Of a stretch of 64,000 bases of DNA, positions 44,406 through 52,122 are shown piece after piece. Source of the stretch: Devosia sp. SL43 (GTDB lineage Bacteria; Pseudomonadota; Alphaproteobacteria; Rhizobiales; Devosiaceae); assembly GCF_021729885.1 (NCBI RefSeq), contig NZ_CP063401.1, positions 1,984,001 through 2,048,000 on the forward strand, given 5' to 3'. The notes beneath the pieces were generated by a model. It searched no databases. It was not told where the DNA came from and saw only the letters and a program-made list of their open reading frames with translations. The stretch's first letter is position 1. Each line of letters starts with the position of its first letter. Position numbers and translations under genes: made by a program.

Positions 44406-44507
44406 CACCCTCCCCCTCTGTGGGGAGGGATCAAGGGTGGGGGGCGGTCCCAATATCGGGGCTCCCGTCACCCCCTCCCACCCTCCCCTATCAAGGGGGA
44501 GGTGCCG
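44406..44507. repeat. Dispersed CCTCCCC/GGGGAGG palindromic repeats
   Basis: Two neighbouring elements. The one at about 44469-44507 is a close relative of the left arm after dxs (CACCCCCTCCCA, then TATCAAGGGGGAGGTGCCG). The one at 44406-44442 is a related but diverged palindrome. They belong to the same dispersed intergenic family. Confidence 0.7.
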
Positions 44508-44611
44508 TTCGGTGCCGTGGCGAGAGCGTGCCAGACTCCAGCTGCGATGGCCCTGCGTCACAGGGTGACTGAAGGCACCGCCTTGCCCATCACACGCGCG
44601 ACGCGGTCTTC

Positions 44612-45493
44612 CTACGCCGCTGCCTTGCGCAGCTTCCGCCGCAGCTCGCGCCGCTCCATTTCCACCTTCGGATCGGGCACCGGAACCGAGGCGATCAGCT
44701 TCTTGGTGTAGTCGTGCTGGGGATTCATCACCACCTGCTCGGCATCGCCGATTTCCACCACCTCGCCGAAATACAGCACCATAACCCGCTGGGCGATGTG
44801 CCGGACCACGGCGATGTCGTGCGAGATGAACAGCAGCGAGATGCCCAGTTCCTTCTGCAAATCCATCAGCAGGTTGATCACCTGCGCGCGGATCGACACG
44901 TCGAGCGCGGATACCGCCTCGTCGCAGACGATCATCTTTGGCCTGGTGATCAGCGCCCGGGCGATGCCGATACGCTGGCACTGGCCGCCCGAGAATTCGT
45001 GCGGATACTTGTTGATCATGTCAGCCGTCAGGCCGACCTTTTCCATCATCTCAATAACCCGGGCCGCACGCTCGACCTTGCCGATTTCCGGATAGTGGAT
45101 CTGCAGCGGCTCGGCGATGATCGAGCCACAGGTCATGCGCGGATTGAGCGAGGCCAGCGGGTCCTGGAATACCATCTGCACATCCTTGCGCAGGGCCACC
45201 AGTTCCTTGACGCTCATCTTCTGGATGTCCTTGCCCATCCAGATCGACTCGCCCGACGTGGCGGGTAGCATCTTGATCACGGCGCGCGACAAGGTCGACT
45301 TGCCGCAGCCGCTCTCGCCCACAATGCCCAGCGTCTCGCCCTGATAGAGGTCAAACGAGACATTCTTGACCGCGCGCAGGATCTTGCGGCCACCGAACAG
45401 GCCACCGGCGGGAATAGAAAATTCCACCGAGAGGTCCCGCACCTTCAGGATGGGTTCGCGCTCGCGCGACGTGAGGTTTTCGCCCTCGCTCAT
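44612..45493 (-). CDS. Oligopeptide-type ABC importer ATPase (OppF/DppF type)
   Basis: A 293-residue ATPase with Walker [10 protein letters not shown], signature [15 protein letters not shown], Walker B MIVCDEAVSALD (Ala replaces the usual Pro) and a shortened C-terminal peptide-importer extension ending in a basic tail. Its ATG overlaps the stop of the OppD-type gene. It is the last gene of the third peptide-type importer. Confidence 0.92.
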   Translation of the reverse strand: MSEGENLTSREREPILKVRDLSVEFSIPAGGLFGGRKILRAVKNVSFDLYQGETLGIVGESGCGKSTLSRAVIKMLPATSGESIWMGKDIQKMSVKELVALRKDVQMVFQDPLASLNPRMTCGSIIAEPLQIHYPEIGKVERAARVIEMMEKVGLTADMINKYPHEFSGGQCQRIGIARALITRPKMIVCDEAVSALDVSIRAQVINLLMDLQKELGISLLFISHDIAVVRHIAQRVMVLYFGEVVEIGDAEQVVMNPQHDYTKKLIASVPVPDPKVEMERRELRRKLRKAAA

Positions 45494-46332
45494 GCCTGTC
45501 GCTCCCCGACCATGAATTCATAGGAAACCGTGGACAGTCGATCCACCTTCTTGTCGAGCCTGGGGATCGCCGCCATCAGACCCTTGGTATAGGGGTGCTC
45601 CGGATTGGCGAACAAATCCGCCGTCTTGCGATATTCCATCACCTTGCCACCAAACATCACCAGCGTGTCCTCGCAGGTGCCGGCCACGATGCCCAGATCA
45701 TGGGTAATCAGGATGATCGAGGTGCCGAAATCCTCCTGCAGGTCGACCAGCAGGTCCATGATTTCGGCTTGAACAGTCACGTCGAGCGCTGTGGTCGGCT
45801 CGTCGGCGATCAGCAGTTCCGGCTGGCACAGCAGCGACATGGCGATCATCACGCGCTGCCGCATGCCGCCCGAGAATTCATGCGGATACATATGCACGCG
45901 GTTCCTGGCATCCGGGATGCGGACGGCATCGAGGAACCGCACGCTCTCGGCCAGGGCTGCGCTGTGGCTCATGCCGCGATGCTTCTCCAGCACCTCGGTC
46001 ATCTGCCGCGAGATGCGCAGGTAGGGGTTGAGCGAGGTCATCGGGTCCTGGAAGATGATCCCGATGCGTTCGGCGCGGTACTTGTTGATCTCACGGGTCG
46101 GCAGGTTGAGGATTTCCTTGCCGTCGAACATGACCGAGCCCGACGCCTTGCCGTTGCGCGGCAGGAGGCCCAGCAGCGCGAAGGCGCCCTGCGTCTTGCC
46201 CGAACCGCTCTCGCCCACGATGGCGAGGGTGCGGCCCTTTTCGAGCGTGTAACTCAGGTCGCGCACGGCATGCACCGTGCCATCCTGAGTCGCAAAGTCG
46301 ACCTTCAGATTCTTGACTTCAAGCAATGCCAT
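45490..46332 (-). CDS. Oligopeptide-type ABC importer ATPase (OppD/DppD type)
   Basis: A 280-residue ATPase beginning M-A-L-L-E-V-K-N-L-K-V-D-F at the ATG at 46332; the frame extends 16 codons upstream into the permease gene without similarity. It has Walker A GESGSGKTQ, where Thr-Gln replaces Ser-x, signature [13 protein letters not shown], and Walker [13 protein letters not shown]. The protein is about 40 residues shorter than typical OppD because the Cys-bearing C-terminal extension is absent. Confidence 0.92.
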   Translation of the reverse strand: MALLEVKNLKVDFATQDGTVHAVRDLSYTLEKGRTLAIVGESGSGKTQGAFALLGLLPRNGKASGSVMFDGKEILNLPTREINKYRAERIGIIFQDPMTSLNPYLRISRQMTEVLEKHRGMSHSAALAESVRFLDAVRIPDARNRVHMYPHEFSGGMRQRVMIAMSLLCQPELLIADEPTTALDVTVQAEIMDLLVDLQEDFGTSIILITHDLGIVAGTCEDTLVMFGGKVMEYRKTADLFANPEHPYTKGLMAAIPRLDKKVDRLSTVSYEFMVGERQA

Positions 46333-46339
46333 GGCGTTC

Positions 46340-47260
46340 CTACCGATCCTTGGGGTCGAGCGCATCGCGCAGGCCGTCACCGATATAGGTGAGGCAGAGC
46401 AGCAGGCTCACCAGCACCACGGCGGGGCCGATCAGCATCCAGGGCAGCGTCTCCGCCACCGGCGATCCGAACGAGATGAGCGTGCCGAGCGATGTCTGCG
46501 GCTCCTGCACACCCAGGCCAAGGTAGGAGAGGAAGCTCTCCGTCAGGATGATTTCGGGAACGGTCAGCGTGGCATAGATCACCACCGGACCGGTAAGGTT
46601 GGGCACGATATGCCGGAAGATGATCGCCCAGGACGACGCCCCGCTGGCGCGCGCCGCCTCGACGAATTCACGTTCTTTGATCGAGAGCGTCTGGCCGCGC
46701 ACGATACGCGCCATGGTCAGCCATTCCAGGCACCCGATGCCGACAAACAGCAGCACCGGATTGCGCCCGAAGATCACCACCAGGATGATGACGAACAGGA
46801 TGTAGGGCAGCGCATACATGATATCGACGAAGCGCATCATGATGGCGTCGACCTTACCGCCGAAATAGCCGGCAATCGCCCCATAGACCACGCCGATGAA
46901 CACCGAGACCATCGTGGCGACACCGGCCACGATCAGGCTCATCTGGGTGCCCTGCATGATGCGGGCCAGCATGTCGCGACCGTTCTGGTCGGTGCCGGCA
47001 AAGTGGCCAGCCTCGAAATTGGGCGGCTTCCGGATGCCGCTCCAGTCGATCTTGTCATAGGTCCAGGGCAGGAAATACGGCCCGACGAACGCGAAGAGCA
47101 CGATCAGGATCACAACGCCGATCGAGACAACCGCCGCCGAATTCCGCGCCAGCCGCCAGATGGCGTCCTGCGTCAGCGAGCGGCCCTTGGGGGCGTCGAG
47201 GGTTTCGAGTTTGCGCGCATACTCGGTGAGTATCGCGTCCTTGCCAGTCAAACCAGCCAT
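46340..47260 (-). CDS. Oligopeptide-type ABC importer permease (OppC type)
   Basis: A 306-residue permease. The ATG at 47260 overlaps the OppB stop (ATGA) and gives M-A-G-L-T-G-K-D-A-I-L. The H-F-A-G-T-D-Q-N-G-R-D-M-L-A-R marker follows the first membrane segment, the EAA loop is E-A-A-R-A-S-G-A-S, and it ends Y-I-G-D-G-L-R-D-A-L-D-P-K-D-R as OppC does. Seven bases separate it from the OppD-type gene. Confidence 0.93.
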   Translation of the reverse strand: MAGLTGKDAILTEYARKLETLDAPKGRSLTQDAIWRLARNSAAVVSIGVVILIVLFAFVGPYFLPWTYDKIDWSGIRKPPNFEAGHFAGTDQNGRDMLARIMQGTQMSLIVAGVATMVSVFIGVVYGAIAGYFGGKVDAIMMRFVDIMYALPYILFVIILVVIFGRNPVLLFVGIGCLEWLTMARIVRGQTLSIKEREFVEAARASGASSWAIIFRHIVPNLTGPVVIYATLTVPEIILTESFLSYLGLGVQEPQTSLGTLISFGSPVAETLPWMLIGPAVVLVSLLLCLTYIGDGLRDALDPKDR

Positions 47261-48183
47261 CAGCTGTACCTCACCTTGGGGTCGAGCCATGCATAGATGA
47301 TGTCGACCAGCAGGTTCACCGCCAGGATGATGAACATGTAGAGAATGGTTGTCCCCAGCACGAGGCCGTAGTCACGGTTGAGGGCGGCGCTGATGAAGTA
47401 CTTGCCGATACCGGGCAAGGCAAAGACCTGTTCCACCACCAGCGAACCGGTCAGCAGATAGGAGAGGCCCGGTCCAAGATAGGACACAACGGGCAGCAAA
47501 GCCGGCTTGATCGCATGGCGCGCCAGGATCAGCCGCTGGCCCAGACCCTTGGCCCGGGCGGTGCGGATATAGTTGGTGCCGAGCACCTCGATCATCGAGC
47601 CGCGCATCAGCCGGGCCGTGCGCCCCGCATGCGGCAGCACGAGAACCGTCACCGGCAGCACCAGGTGGGCGAGCGACCCGCTCTGCCAGCCGCCGGCCGG
47701 GAACCAGTCGAGATAAACGCCGAACACCAGTTGCAGGATGGCGGCCATCAGGAAATTGGGGACCACGAGCCCGACCATGACCAGCATCACCAGGACATAG
47801 TCCGGCAGCTTGTTCTGGTTGACCGCAGAGATTGCGCCGGCCACCAGACCAACAATCGTACCGATGACGAAAGCGGTAAGGCCCAGCATCAGCGTGAAGG
47901 GCAGACCGATCCACAGCATCTCGGCAACGGTGAAATCATTATAGACCATCGACGGTCCGAAGTCGCCCTGCAGCAGCCGGCCCACATAGATGAAATACTG
48001 CTGGATCAGCGGCAGATCGAGATTGTAGTGGGCGCGCAGGTTGGCCAGCGTCACCGGCGGCAATGCCCGTTCACCGTCGAACGGACCGCCCGGTGCCAGG
48101 CGGAGAATGAAGAAGCAGGCTGTAACGGCAATCAGTGCGATCGGAATAGCCGACAGCACGCGCCGCGTTACATATCCAAACAT
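47260..48183 (-). CDS. Oligopeptide-type ABC importer permease (OppB type)
   Basis: A 307-residue permease beginning M-F-G-Y-V-T-R-R-V-L-S-A-I-P, the normal OppB start; a 20-codon upstream extension crosses a hairpin and is rejected. It has the L-A-P-G-G-P-F-D segment, G-D-F-G-P-S, the EAA loop with Y-I-R-T-A-R-A-K-G-L-G, PGIGKYFISAA, and it ends W-L-D-P-K-V-R-Y-S. Confidence 0.93.
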   Translation of the reverse strand: MFGYVTRRVLSAIPIALIAVTACFFILRLAPGGPFDGERALPPVTLANLRAHYNLDLPLIQQYFIYVGRLLQGDFGPSMVYNDFTVAEMLWIGLPFTLMLGLTAFVIGTIVGLVAGAISAVNQNKLPDYVLVMLVMVGLVVPNFLMAAILQLVFGVYLDWFPAGGWQSGSLAHLVLPVTVLVLPHAGRTARLMRGSMIEVLGTNYIRTARAKGLGQRLILARHAIKPALLPVVSYLGPGLSYLLTGSLVVEQVFALPGIGKYFISAALNRDYGLVLGTTILYMFIILAVNLLVDIIYAWLDPKVRYS

Positions 48184-48245
48184 TGTCGGACCTTTCACAT
48201 CCACCGCGTCGCTGCGTCCCGCGCCGGCCGGTGGATAAAACAATA

Positions 48246-48277
48246 GCGGCGCCGCCCTCCCAAAGGGGCGACGCCGC
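48246..48277 (-). terminator. Stem-loop between the oppA-type and oppB-type genes
   Basis: GCGGCGCCGCCC and GGGGCGACGCCGC form a long imperfect GC stem with a short A-rich loop, 14 bases past the binding-protein stop. There is no T-run, so it is probably an mRNA-stabilising or attenuating stem that raises binding-protein output relative to the permeases. Confidence 0.55.
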
Positions 48278-48290
48278 CGGTTCTATGGGC

Positions 48291-49907
48291 TTACTCGGAC
48301 TTGGCCAGCCAACGGGTGCGGTGAATGTCCGCAGCGTTGCTCACGAAGCCGGTAACCTTGGGCGAAACCACGTTCTGGGCGATGTACCAGTAGATCGGGA
48401 TCGCAGCGGTCGCGTCCATGGCGATCTTCTCGGCATCGCCGAGCATCTTGGCGCGGGCGGCCAGGTCCTGCTCGGTGGTTGCCTGATCTACCAGGGCCTC
48501 GAACTCGTCACTGGAATAGCGGCCGTAGTTGTTGCCCCAGTTCATCGTGCCATCCTGTTCGATGGGCTGGCGCAGCAGGTCAAGCGTGTTGGACGGATCC
48601 GAATAGTCCAAAAGCCAGCCGGCACGGCCAACTTCGAAGTCGCCGGCACGCAGGCTGTCGTAGTGCACGGCAGTTTCCGAGTTGAACAGCTCGGCCTTGA
48701 CGCCGATCTGTTCCCACATCGAGGTGATCGCCACGGCGATGCGCTGGTGGTTGTCGTTGGTGTTGTACTTGAGCTGCAGCGTCAGCGGTGTCTCGGCGGT
48801 ATAACCCAGGCCTTCCATGATCGCCTTGGCCTCGGCAACGCGCTCTTCATAGGAGAGGCCGATCCACTCGGGCTGATAGGGCTCGACGCCTTCATAGTTG
48901 GCAGTGCCCGGCGGGACCCAGCCATAAGCCGGCACTTCACCGGTGCCCAGCACGTCAGGACCGATCACGTCGCGGTTGATGGCCATCGACAGGGCCTTGC
49001 GCACGTCGGCATTCTCAAACGGGGGCTTTTCCTGATTGATGACATAGTAATAGACGCCCAGGAACGGAGCGAAATAGTCCTGGCCCGGCAGGTTGGTCTT
49101 GATCCACTCGGCTTGGTCGGACGGAATGTCGGTCAGAATGTCGTATTCACCGGCGCGATAACGCGACAGGGCGGCGGCCAGGTCGTCCTGCACGAAGTAA
49201 TTCACTTCGTCGATCTGGACATTGGCGGCATCCCAATAGGTCTCGGACTTGACCGACTTGATGTAGCTGCCCGGCACCCACTCGGTGGGGGTGTAGGGGC
49301 CGTTGCCAACGATGTTCTCGATCTTGGTCCAGTCGTCGCCGACGGCGTCGATCACATGCTTTGGCACGGGATAGGCGGTGTAGTGCGTCAGGGCCTGGAG
49401 GAAGAACGGGGTCGGGCCTTCGAGGGTGATTTCGACGGTCTTGTCGTCGATGGCCTTGACGCCCAGCTCGTTGAAATCGGTCACGGTGCCTTCGGCAATT
49501 TCCGAACCATTCTTGATCGGGAACTGGAGATACGCATAGTCCGAAGCGGTCGCCGGGTTGAACAGGCGCTGGAAGGCAAACACGAAATCGCCTGCGGTCA
49601 CCGGAGTGCCGTCAGACCACTGGATGCCATCGCGCAGCTTGAACGTATAGACCAGACCATCATCAGAAACGGTGTAGCTCTCGGCCTGGCCCGGAATGGC
49701 ATTGGCGTCGGCATCTTCGGCCATCAGGCCTTCGATATAGTCACCGATAATGCGGTTTTCCCAGTCGCCCGAAGCCTGATGCGGATCGATCGAGCCGGGC
49801 TCGGAGCCGTTCATCATGTTGAGCGTCACGGCGGAAGCCGCCGAGCTCATCAGCAGCGCAATGGCGCCGGCCGTCGTTACGGCCTTGAGGGTTTGAGTGA
49901 TTTTCAT
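48291..49907 (-). CDS. Oligopeptide-binding protein of the third peptide importer (OppA/MppA type)
   Basis: A 538-residue periplasmic protein with signal MKITQTLKAVTTAGAIALLMSSAASA. The mature start V-T-L-N-M-M-N-G-S-E-P-G-S-I-D-P-H-Q-A is that of OppA/MppA rather than DppA. Other matches are L-R-D-G-I-Q-W-S-D-G-T-P-V-T-A-G-D-F and V-R-K-A-L-S-M-A-I-N-R-D. It may take oligopeptides or murein peptides. It heads its operon and has 250 bases of free upstream DNA. Confidence 0.93.
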   Translation of the reverse strand: MKITQTLKAVTTAGAIALLMSSAASAVTLNMMNGSEPGSIDPHQASGDWENRIIGDYIEGLMAEDADANAIPGQAESYTVSDDGLVYTFKLRDGIQWSDGTPVTAGDFVFAFQRLFNPATASDYAYLQFPIKNGSEIAEGTVTDFNELGVKAIDDKTVEITLEGPTPFFLQALTHYTAYPVPKHVIDAVGDDWTKIENIVGNGPYTPTEWVPGSYIKSVKSETYWDAANVQIDEVNYFVQDDLAAALSRYRAGEYDILTDIPSDQAEWIKTNLPGQDYFAPFLGVYYYVINQEKPPFENADVRKALSMAINRDVIGPDVLGTGEVPAYGWVPPGTANYEGVEPYQPEWIGLSYEERVAEAKAIMEGLGYTAETPLTLQLKYNTNDNHQRIAVAITSMWEQIGVKAELFNSETAVHYDSLRAGDFEVGRAGWLLDYSDPSNTLDLLRQPIEQDGTMNWGNNYGRYSSDEFEALVDQATTEQDLAARAKMLGDAEKIAMDATAAIPIYWYIAQNVVSPKVTGFVSNAADIHRTRWLAKSE

Positions 49908-50159
49908 GCTCGTCCCATCTCCTTGTGGAAGTCCTGAAATCGTCTTTGTCCTGCGGTCGCAATGCCGCAGCGTTCAATGGTCTGTGGCCGGGAGTTTTTA
50001 CCCCCCGGTCAAGATTGCTGGACGGTATTCCGATATTCCGTCCACTGACAAGCAAAACATTGACCTAAGCGTCAAGCCTGGCCGAATTATTAACACACTG
50101 TGCACGGGCGGTTGGCAGCAACCGCTTTGCGCGGCGTTCACGATTGGGGGAATGGCGTG

Positions 50160-50441
50160 CTACGGGCGCGGTGAGGGATATTCCTGCCGGGCATGAAGGA
50201 CCGAAACGATCCTCACGTGATCCGTCACTCGGTAGACAATAATATAGTTGGGACTCACGACAAGCTCTCTCGTCCCGAGCACCCGTCCGCTGCGGAACAG
50301 GTATGGATGCTCAGCAAGCGGCAGGACCACTGCCTCCAACCGCAGCCTGATGTCCCGCGCGGCCACAGGATCAAAGTCAGCGATGTAGGCGACGATAGCC
50401 TGAACTTCGCCTTGAGCCTCAGGCGACCATATGATCTCCAT
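50160..50441 (-). CDS. ParE/RelE-family toxin
   Basis: A 93-residue toxin starting M-E-I-I-W-S-P-E-A-Q-G-E-V-Q-A-I-V-A-Y-I, the ParE/RelE first helices, with R-V-L-G-T-R-E-L-V-V and I-I-V-Y-R-V-T-D-H-V-R-I-V-S-V-L-H-A-R-Q, the typical strands and C-terminal Arg. Whether it hits gyrase (ParE) or mRNA (RelE) cannot be read. It lies four bases after the antitoxin stop. Confidence 0.87.
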   Translation of the reverse strand: MEIIWSPEAQGEVQAIVAYIADFDPVAARDIRLRLEAVVLPLAEHPYLFRSGRVLGTRELVVSPNYIIVYRVTDHVRIVSVLHARQEYPSPRP

Positions 50442-50445
50442 CGCT

Positions 50446-50637
50446 TCAGGCGGTCTTCTTCCGCGCTTCGGCCGCAGCGATGATGGCATCGAGTTCTGCC
50501 ATCACTTGGTCATGGGGAATGCCGGGACGTGGATCAGCGAGGGACTTCTCCACTTTCGCCCGGAACCAGCGATCGTAGCTTTCAGCCTGTTCCTGCGTAT
50601 CGAATTCCGAAATGATCGGATCGAGCTTCTTGGCCAT
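50446..50637 (-). CDS. RelB-type antitoxin of the ParE/RelE pair
   Basis: A 63-residue protein (starts M-A-K-K-L-D-P-I-I-S-E-F-D-T-Q-E-Q-A-E-S-Y-D) immediately before the toxin gene. It is helical with a basic W-F-R-A-K-V segment and I-P-H-D-Q-V-M-A-E-L-D-A-I-I near the end, a pattern common in antitoxins paired with ParE-like toxins. It should bind the toxin and the pair's own promoter. Confidence 0.83.
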   Translation of the reverse strand: MAKKLDPIISEFDTQEQAESYDRWFRAKVEKSLADPRPGIPHDQVMAELDAIIAAAEARKKTA

Positions 50638-50679
50638 TGCGACCTCCTGCTCCTTAGCTTGGCACGAAGCGCTGCGCTG

Positions 50680-50841
50680 TCAACTACCGAGCAACCCGGC
50701 CTGCCGCGCGAAATAGATCGCTACGGCCAGCGCAACCAGCACCACGAACGGCACCCAGCCCGGCACCGGGCCGCGCGGCTTCTTCACCGGCGGCTCGGGC
50801 TTCTTCTCGATCGGGCGGAATTTGACGACGTTATCGCTCAT
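50680..50841 (-). CDS. 53-residue single-span membrane protein coupled to fadI
   Basis: A small protein beginning M-S-D-N-V-V-K-F-R-P-I-E-K-K. A Pro/Lys-rich cytoplasmic stretch is followed by one hydrophobic segment (about residues 29-47, V-P-F-V-V-L-V-A-L-A-V-A-I-Y-F). Its ATG overlaps the thiolase stop (ATGA), so it is made with the beta-oxidation genes. I do not recognise a family. Confidence 0.7.
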   Translation of the reverse strand: MSDNVVKFRPIEKKPEPPVKKPRGPVPGWVPFVVLVALAVAIYFARQAGLLGS

Positions 50842-52121
50842 GCCGCACTTTCTACCAGAGCCGTGACGCCTTGCCCACCAGCCGTGCACACTGAAATCAG
50901 CGCCCGCTTGCCGGGTTCGGTCGATAGCAGTTTAGCGGTGAGCCCCAGAATGCGCGCCCCGGTCGCGGCAAAGGGGTGCCCGTAAGCCAGGCTCGAACCC
51001 TTGACGTTGATCTTGGCAGGATCGATCGCCCCCAGCGGCGTGTCGCGACCCAGCACATCGCGGCAATAATCGGCATCCGTCCACGCCTTGAGCGTCGACA
51101 GCACCTGCGCAGCGAAAGCCTCATGCAGCTCGAAATAGTCGATCTGGTCGAAGGTCAGCCCCGCACGCGCCAGCATCTCGCTCACCGCAATGGTCGGCGC
51201 CATCAGCAGCCCCTCGCCATGGGCAAAATCATTGCCCGCGACCCGTCCCATGGTGAGATAAGCCAGCACCGGCAGCCCGCGCGCCTTGGCCCAGTCCTCG
51301 CTCGCCAGCAATACCGATGAGGCCCCATCGGTCAACGGCGTCGAATTGCCGGCGGTCAGCGTGCCATTGCCGGAATTCTTGTCGAAAGCCGGCTTCAGCG
51401 TCGCCATCTTTTCGAGATTGGCATCGGCCCGCACATTATTGTCGCGCACCAGCCCGGCGCATTGCACCAGCAGGTCATCGTGGAACCCCTCGTCATAGGC
51501 CTTGGCCGCATTCTTGTGGCTCGCCACCGCCAGCGCATCCTGTGCCTCGCGGGTGATGCCCCATTCGCGGGCCATCAGCTCGCAATGCTGGCCCATCGAC
51601 ATGCCGGTCCGCGGCTCGTTGACCGAGGGCGCCACTGGCGTCAGCTCGCCAAACGAAAATCCCTTGAACGCACCAAACTTCTCCTTGGCGCTCCGCGCCT
51701 TGCTGAGATCGATCATGCGATGCTGGAACTTGTTGCCGAACACGATCGGGCTGTCGCTCACCGTGTCCGACCCGGCCGCAATACCGCTGTCGATCTCGCC
51801 GCTGGCGATCTTGGCCCCCAGCGTCAGCGCGGCTTGGAGACTCGTGCCGCAGGCGATCTGCATCGTCGTCCCTGGCGTCCGCGGGGACAATCCGGCATCA
51901 AGGCTGGCCTCGCGCGCAATGTTGAAATCGCGCGAATGCCCGATGACGGCCCCCGCCATCACCTCGTCGATCTTCTCTCCCTTGAGCCCATACTTGTCGG
52001 CCAGCCCACTGAGCACGGTGCCCAGCATGGAGAGATTGGTCTCTTCCACATAGGCCGTATTGCCACGCGCAAACGGGATGCGCGCCGAACCGACGATCGC
52101 GACTTTCCTGATTTCAGCCAT
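50838..52121 (-). CDS. Acetyl-CoA C-acyltransferase (thiolase, FadI-like)
   Basis: A 427-residue thiolase for the last step of beta-oxidation. It has nucleophile Cys91 (Q-I-A-C-G-T-S-L-Q), a G-H-P-F-A-A-T-G histidine block and a second Cys in V-C-T-A-G-G-Q-G near the C-terminus. The length and the A-C-G-T-S form point to FadI, the partner of FadJ, rather than FadA. The ATG at 52121 follows the fadJ stop by one base. Confidence 0.9.
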   Translation of the reverse strand: MAEIRKVAIVGSARIPFARGNTAYVEETNLSMLGTVLSGLADKYGLKGEKIDEVMAGAVIGHSRDFNIAREASLDAGLSPRTPGTTMQIACGTSLQAALTLGAKIASGEIDSGIAAGSDTVSDSPIVFGNKFQHRMIDLSKARSAKEKFGAFKGFSFGELTPVAPSVNEPRTGMSMGQHCELMAREWGITREAQDALAVASHKNAAKAYDEGFHDDLLVQCAGLVRDNNVRADANLEKMATLKPAFDKNSGNGTLTAGNSTPLTDGASSVLLASEDWAKARGLPVLAYLTMGRVAGNDFAHGEGLLMAPTIAVSEMLARAGLTFDQIDYFELHEAFAAQVLSTLKAWTDADYCRDVLGRDTPLGAIDPAKINVKGSSLAYGHPFAATGARILGLTAKLLSTEPGKRALISVCTAGGQGVTALVESAA

Positions 52122-52122
52122 G

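Larger units (their letters stand above)
44003..44611. other. Repeat-rich convergent spacer, no gene called
   Basis: About 600 bases between the HIT gene and the convergent ATPase gene. It holds a 14-bp perfect inverted repeat at its left, several pyrimidine/purine palindromes at its right (44406-44507) and C- or G-rich runs between. A long frame that overlaps the ATPase gene runs through part of it but has no domain and looks like a codon-bias shadow. Confidence 0.6.

Noticed and set aside
44148-44981. A frame crossing the repeat-rich spacer and the OppF-type gene
   Set aside because: Low-complexity composition and complete overlap with a well-supported ATPase in another frame.
48183-49937. 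A 584-codon open frame antisense to the third binding protein
   Set aside because: Antisense shadow of the OppA-type gene, which has a clear signal peptide.
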